A DNA stretch of 64,000 nt, taken from NCBI RefSeq assembly GCF_000277405.1, contig NC_017741.1, forward strand, positions 1,364,001-1,428,000. Reading direction: 5' to 3'. Below, in pieces: positions 60,501 through 64,000 of the stretch. Under the pieces are notes generated by a model. The model worked only from the letters and a program-made list of their open reading frames with translations. It had not been told where the DNA came from and did no database searches. A program made the position numbers and the translations under genes. The first letter of the stretch is position 1; every line of letters starts with the position of its first letter. This DNA is from Helicobacter pylori Shi112 (GTDB lineage: Bacteria > Campylobacterota > Campylobacteria > Campylobacterales > Helicobacteraceae).

Positions 60501-63500
60501 ATTATGACAAGATCATTGATAGCTTGGATAATGACACCCTTTTTGCCTTGCAAAACAACCGCTTTGATAGTTTTACTCCTAGCGATCAACTTAAGATTGT
60601 CAATGCGATTGCAAGCCATTTTGGTTTCAAACAAGAAAAATTGCAACGCTGGTATGAAAAAATAGACACCGCTAACTTTGGCTACAGAGAACAAGACTAT
60701 AAGATCATCAAAGGCTTCATTGATAAAGTTGGCGAGAATAATATCAATCTCAACGAACAAACCTTAAATGAATACTTTATCCACCACCCTGAAAACATTC
60801 TAGGGCATTTGAGTTTGGAAAAAACCCGCTATAGCTTTGAAATAAATGGCGAACAAATTTACAAATACGAGTTGCAAGCTTTAGAGGATAAAAGCTTAGA
60901 CTTATCCCAAGCTCTTCATCAAGCGATAGAAAAATTGCCTAAAGATGTCTATCAATACCATAAGACTACCTTTAAAACAGACGCTCTCATTATTGATGCA
61001 AATAACGAACGCTATCAAGAAGTTCAAAAGCTTATCAAAAATTTAGAAAGGGGGGAATTAGTCAAGTGGGATAATCTTTATTTCCAACTAGAACAAAATA
61101 ATGAAAGGGGCATTTTTTTAAAACCCACTAAAATCAACTCTAAAGTCCAAGATTCACGACTAAAAGCCTATTTTAAAATTAAAGACGCTTTGAATGATTT
61201 AACGAGTGCAGAATTAAGCCCCTTAAGCTCTGATTTGGAGCTAGAAAGTAAAAGAGTTAGGCTCAATCTTGTTTATGATGAATTTGTCAAGAAATTTGGC
61301 TATCTCAATGAGAATAAAAATCGTAAGGATATCAAACAAGATTTGTATGGCGCTAAAGTCTTAGGATTAGAAAAAGACTTTGAAAAAGAAATCACCCCTA
61401 GAAGCGCCAAAATGCAAAACATAGAGCCAAGGCAAGCTCAAGCTAAAAAAGCTCAAATCTTTTTTGAAAGGACTTTAAACCCTAAAAAAGAACTTATTAT
61501 CACTAACGCCAAAGAGGCATTAATTGCAAGCATCAATCAAAAAGGGGGTTTAAATTTGCATTTCATTAGAGATCATTTCGCAACCCAAAGCTTAGAAACC
61601 ACGATTAAAGAACTTTTAGAGCAAAAACTTATTTATAAAGACCACAAGGATAATGGCGACTATGTTTTAGCGAACGATTATTTGAGCGGCAATGTGAAAA
61701 GAAAACTCAAAGAAGTTAAAGAAGCCATCAATCAAGGCGTGGAGGGATTAGAGGCTAATGTGAAAGATCTAGAGCTGATTATCCCTAAAGATTTGAAAGC
61801 CACTGAAATCATGGCTAATATCAACAGCCCTTGGATACCCACTCAGTATTTAGAAGAGTTTTTAATAGAATTAGCCGCTAACCATTATGAAAAGCAATAC
61901 GGCGATAAAATGACAGATTACCAACTAGGCAATCTCAAAGAAGGCATCAAAGTAGAACACCTAAGCGGTGCTTATGAAGTTTTGGTTAGAAACAATGAAT
62001 TAAACGAGCTTTATGGTATTAGGCATAAAGACAAACCGCATTCTTATAAAGCGCCTTTTGAAAGCCTTTTAATAAAAGTCTTAAACAACAAGGATTTGAG
62101 CGTTAAATACGCCCAAGTTGATCCTAATGACCCTAAAAAAGAAATCTTTATCACTGATGAAGAGCAAAGCAATCTCGCTAGACAAAAAGCAGAAGAATTG
62201 AAAGAAGCTTTTAAAGACTGGATTTATAAGGATTATACAAGAAGAACCCATTTAGAGCAAATCTATAATGACACTTTCAACAATTCTGTTTTAAAAACCT
62301 ATGATGGCTCGCAATTAGAACTAGAGGGCTTTAACCACCATATCAGCTTGCGCCCCCACCAAAAGAACGCTATTTTTAGAACCATCCAAGACAGGGCGGT
62401 GTGTTTAGACCATCAGGTTGGAGCAGGCAAGACTTTGTGCGCTATAGCCAGTTGCATGGAACAAAAACGCATGGGGTTAGTGAATAAAACGCTCATTGCC
62501 GTGCCTAACCATTTAACCAAGCAATGGGGCGATGAATTTTATAAGGCTTACCCTAACGCTAATGTGTTAGTTGTTGATAGCAAGGACATCACTGAAAAAG
62601 AAAGAGAGCTTTTATTCAATCAAATCGCTAACAACAATTATGACGCTGTGATTATCGCGCACACCCATTTGGAATTATTGTCTAACCCTAGAGGAATCAT
62701 AGAAGAATTGAAAGAAGAAGAACTAGTGAATGCCGAAAAAAACTTTGAAAGGCAAGAACTGGCTTATAAAAATAACCCTAGAGAAACTAAAAAACCCAAT
62801 GAAAGAGCCTTTAAAAGCAAGCTGGATAAAATCCGTGCTAAATACGATGCGATTTTAGAAAAACAAGGCTCTCATATTGATATTAGTCAAATGGGGATTG
62901 ACAATTTGATTGTGGATGAAGCCCACTTATTCAAAAATCTAGCCTTTGAAACTTCTATGGAAAAAATTGCAGGGCTTGGTAACCAACAAGGCTCTAATCG
63001 CGCCAGAGATTTGTTGATTAAAACGCGCTACTTGCATCAAAACAATAAGAAAATCATGTTTTTAACCGGCACGCCTATAGCTAATTCCTTGAGTGAAATG
63101 TATCACTTGCAACGCTACCTGACCCCTGATGTGTTGGAAGAAAGAGGGTTAGAATTCTTTGATGATTGGGCTAAGACTTATGGGGAAGTGGTGAATGATT
63201 TTGAATTAGACACTTCCGCTCAAAGTTATAAAATGGTTAATCGCTTTTCTAAATTTAGCGATGTGCAAGGCTTAAGCACCATGTATAGAGCTTTTGCGGA
63301 TATTGTCTCCAATGATGATATTTTAAAGCATAACCCCCACTTTGTGCCTAAAGTGTATGGGGATAAACCTATCAATGTGGTGGTGAAAAGAAGCCAAGAA
63401 GTGGCTCAATTTATTGGCGTGGCTGATGAAAATGGCAAATATAATGAAGGCTCTATCATTGATAGGATGCAAAAATGCGAGGGCAAGAAAAGCAAAAAAG

Positions 63501-64000
63501 GGCAAGACAATATCCTTTCTTGCACCACAGACGCTAGAAAAGTGGCTCTGGATTACCGCTTGATTGACCCTAACGCTAAAGTAGAAAAAGAATTTTCTAA
63601 AAGCTATGCTATGGCAAAAAATATCTATGAGAATTATTTAGAAACTAATGCCACTAAAGGCACACAACTTGGTTTCATAGGTCTATCCACACCCAAAACC
63701 CATAGCCAAAAAGTGAGTTTAGAAGCGCTAGATAACGCTCATGAGATAGAAAATAAAAATCCCCTAGATGAAGCTCAAGAACTTTTAGAGAGCTTGTCTA
63801 GTTATGATGAAAATGGCAATCTTATCGCTCCTAGCAAGAAAGAATTAGAGAACGAGCTCAAAGAGAAAGAGGCTAAAAGCGTCAATTTAGATGAAGAGCT
63901 AGCTAAAGGCTGTAAGTTTGATGTTTATAGCGATGTTTTAAGGCATTTAGTCCAAATGGGTATCCCACAAAATGAAATCGCTTTCATCCATGACGCTAAA
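57545..64000 (+). CDS. Giant N6-adenine methylase / SNF2-type helicase (3' end outside window)
   Basis: One frame runs without a stop from ATG 57545 (AAAGGA just before it) to base 64000, at least 2152 codons. Order: an unrecognised N-terminal domain (1-210); an Asn-rich then Ser/Gly/Arg-rich linker (210-540); the methylase with FSGWGGLESYF, AdoMet motif FEPSLGTGKF (815-824) and NPPY (878-881); a long middle region; then the helicase with Walker A VGAGKT (Lys1629), DEAH box (1791-1794) and LTGTPIANS near 1840. Known relatives are the large methylase-helicases of tfs3/tfs4 and phage DarB-like proteins, linked to protection of incoming DNA. It contains a complete second ORF in another frame (58329-59138). 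Confidence 0.9.
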   Translation, partial: MQKKKAKNPQPNLFSILDNGDIATNNLAEESDKVNETQEPLPYVVKTQINTARMISRNPIEWARYLSFERRVHKDNSREDVNFFANGEIKESSRVYEANEKGFERRITKKYDLIDRNKEFFSKEIDILTYKNSLEELKEQGLEIQLTHHHETHKKTLENGNEIAKEYDYLKDIYHEVERTKTGELVRGIIPSISSAEYFKLYNKLPFESINNENTKLNTNNTIKNTIETNASNNIIQNNDNNNPNLSIADLELEQQNLGEQNGKERTNRADEPNRTRAGIPQEIHRRSEHGGQQEGVERSSDEELLHQDSSLFIEPREQGGTRGVYRSSDQQAVSEKSHRERDKLHEHVSRGDGVSARADTRADSNGASSQASRMENGARSEEKGDNPSDERGVSPTPQSPSHQQNSSRDLGLSLSREQPGQTGRLRLFDHGQMGSLFPTDHENQRSKNDNELDRSSNRTNENGDKSPRQNGSANQESARSERYGIAQGSSSQSVLPLAQSRLHHAGLSTPNGLGNLEEDRDQERGLLSNLDHLESLLNAIRNNTIASEPDFRTRLLEAIQNNEPLKDSIVGMQLLKDPTTKIFYDKFQLKISPKKVLEILENRIKKSIETANETLNAFNALDSQAIDGNAISNSVGLNPTQESGITDNSVELNNAQEQTAQEQDTQENAQTTIKQETPTAPAIPLNPKIDFKPSEEVLIKGAKTRYKANIKAIELLKELQAKQEILKGDYYATQEEQKILAQFSGWGGLESYFKKDQRPEEFKELNALLTKDEFRRAYSSTRDAYYTPKLVIDSIYQGLDQLGFNNDNHQKEIFEPSLGTGKFIAHAPSDKNYRFMGTELDPISANISKFLYPNQVINNTALENHQFYQEYDAFVGNPPYGSHKIYSSNDKELSNESVHNYFLGKAIKELKDDGIGAFVVSSWFMDGKNPKMREHIAQNTTFLGAIRLPNSVFKATGAEVSSDIVFFKKGVDGATNQSFTKAMPYYDKIIDSLDNDTLFALQNNRFDSFTPSDQLKIVNAIASHFGFKQEKLQRWYEKIDTANFGYREQDYKIIKGFIDKVGENNINLNEQTLNEYFIHHPENILGHLSLEKTRYSFEINGEQIYKYELQALEDKSLDLSQALHQAIEKLPKDVYQYHKTTFKTDALIIDANNERYQEVQKLIKNLERGELVKWDNLYFQLEQNNERGIFLKPTKINSKVQDSRLKAYFKIKDALNDLTSAELSPLSSDLELESKRVRLNLVYDEFVKKFGYLNENKNRKDIKQDLYGAKVLGLEKDFEKEITPRSAKMQNIEPRQAQAKKAQIFFERTLNPKKELIITNAKEALIASINQKGGLNLHFIRDHFATQSLETTIKELLEQKLIYKDHKDNGDYVLANDYLSGNVKRKLKEVKEAINQGVEGLEANVKDLELIIPKDLKATEIMANINSPWIPTQYLEEFLIELAANHYEKQYGDKMTDYQLGNLKEGIKVEHLSGAYEVLVRNNELNELYGIRHKDKPHSYKAPFESLLIKVLNNKDLSVKYAQVDPNDPKKEIFITDEEQSNLARQKAEELKEAFKDWIYKDYTRRTHLEQIYNDTFNNSVLKTYDGSQLELEGFNHHISLRPHQKNAIFRTIQDRAVCLDHQVGAGKTLCAIASCMEQKRMGLVNKTLIAVPNHLTKQWGDEFYKAYPNANVLVVDSKDITEKERELLFNQIANNNYDAVIIAHTHLELLSNPRGIIEELKEEELVNAEKNFERQELAYKNNPRETKKPNERAFKSKLDKIRAKYDAILEKQGSHIDISQMGIDNLIVDEAHLFKNLAFETSMEKIAGLGNQQGSNRARDLLIKTRYLHQNNKKIMFLTGTPIANSLSEMYHLQRYLTPDVLEERGLEFFDDWAKTYGEVVNDFELDTSAQSYKMVNRFSKFSDVQGLSTMYRAFADIVSNDDILKHNPHFVPKVYGDKPINVVVKRSQEVAQFIGVADENGKYNEGSIIDRMQKCEGKKSKKGQDNILSCTTDARKVALDYRLIDPNAKVEKEFSKSYAMAKNIYENYLETNATKGTQLGFIGLSTPKTHSQKVSLEALDNAHEIENKNPLDEAQELLESLSSYDENGNLIAPSKKELENELKEKEAKSVNLDEELAKGCKFDVYSDVLRHLVQMGIPQNEIAFIHDAK
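58329..59138 (+). CDS. Nested overlapping gene inside the methylase-helicase (269 residues)
   Basis: ATG 58329 follows an AGGAG (58318-58322) with 6-base spacing. The ORF lies wholly inside the methylase-helicase gene, in the +1 frame. The product looks like a folded protein: four Trp (REWSD, AEWKM, EIWGF, DRWAHYF), many aliphatic residues, a long Glu/Gln coiled coil (about 80-125) and a helical C-terminus. In the host frame the same DNA gives Ser/Gly/Arg/Glu/Asn-rich, non-hydrophobic sequence (host residues about 262-531) that looks disordered. I recognise no family. The ORF's upstream in-frame stop (58317-58319) overlaps its ribosome site, so no longer version exists. Confidence 0.7.
   Translation: MEKKEQIAQMSRIELEQEFRKKFTAEANMEDSKREWSDRVMKNFYTKTLVYLLSLESREEQEEFIDLATNRQFQKNPIEREINYMNMYLEEMEYQQEQIQEQIAMEHQVKQAEWKMEQEAKKRGIIPAMREEYHPHRNPHLINKIAPEIWGFLSLENSQDRLDAYAFLIMDRWAHYFPQTMKTKDQRTIMSLIEAVIEQTKMETKALDRMEAQIKRAQGVSDMELLKEAQVNQYYHLLKADYIMQDSAHQMDLETLKKTGIKREDFYQI

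Larger units (their letters stand above)
48824..64000. mobile_element. Left part of an integrative conjugative element (tfs3/tfs4, TnPZ family)
   Basis: From the AAGAATG at 48824 onwards the content changes from housekeeping genes to a tyrosine recombinase, VirB6-like and VirB5-like secretion genes, an ArdC-like gene and a giant methylase-helicase. This combination is that of the conjugative elements of H. pylori (known from memory: ends marked by AAGAATG, mobilised by XerT). The element continues beyond 64000, so its relaxase, VirB4, VirB11 and VirD4 genes are not seen. The coding DNA from 49115 to 57400 is clearly more AT-rich than the flanking core. Confidence 0.85.

Noticed and set aside
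60374-60760. 128-residue minus-strand ORF inside the methylase-helicase
   Set aside because: It lies over the conserved methylase region, has no Shine-Dalgarno site and reads as antisense of a real coding frame, unlike the nested ORF at 58329.

Overview
The window is almost certainly a Helicobacter pylori chromosome. Several things point to this: the gene order exbD-tonB / terC-corA-pgk-gap-ung-plsC-ctpA / nadC-nadA-psd / ubiA-comEC-dnaB / crdS-crdR / mreC-mreB-clpX-lpxA-fabZ / fliW2 / bamD-lon-tyrA / bioB; the density of restriction-modification (R-M) genes; the long poly-G/C and poly-A tracts inside genes; a decayed Hop-porin 3' end; and a XerT-bearing integrative element of the tfs3/tfs4 (TnPZ) kind. 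Homology calls come from reading motifs in the translations; no database search was run.

Layout. 1-1075: end of exbD and all of tonB (energy transduction for metal and cobalamin uptake). 1076-1776: decayed Hop outer-membrane-protein 3' end. 1777-9730: a compact minus-strand run of TerC-like, corA, pgk, gapA, ung, plsC, an SH3-domain membrane protein and ctpA. 9850-15841: restriction region, with a HinfI-like (GANTC) R-M pair lodged at the 3' end of a fused type IIG-like restriction/methylase gene and flanked by a 246-bp repeat; the host gene carries two poly-C tracts. 15865-26395: minus-strand housekeeping genes (NAD synthesis, phosphatidylserine decarboxylase, UbiA, ComEC, DnaB, NAD(P)HX repair) and the copper-responsive crdRS pair. 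26483-35029: an MboII-like three-gene R-M operon inserted between crdR and a phase-variable type III mod/res pair; short duplications mark both junctions. 35079-48731: mreCB-clpX-lpxA-fabZ, fliW2, a small ORF, bamD, lon, tyrA, a secreted nuclease, a res-mod chimera, bioB and a YihY-like protein. 48824-64000 (runs off the window): left end of an integrative conjugative element with xerT, VirB6-like and broken VirB5-like genes, a Gly/Asn-rich secreted protein, an unrecognised protein, an ArdC-like candidate antirestriction protein, and a giant N6-methylase/SNF2-type helicase gene that is still open at base 64000.

The most interesting signal is at 58329-59138. A 269-codon ORF with a good Shine-Dalgarno site lies entirely inside the methylase-helicase gene in the +1 frame. 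Its product looks globular and Trp-containing, with a coiled coil, whereas the host frame there reads as a low-complexity Ser/Gly/Arg/Glu/Asn linker. This is what an overprinted, nested gene would look like.

Several genes appear to be in OFF or altered states in this copy of the genome: mod (G12, out of frame), crdS (A8 just after the ATG, out of frame), the type IIG gene (C15 near its end, short C-terminus) and the VirB5-like gene (frameshift).
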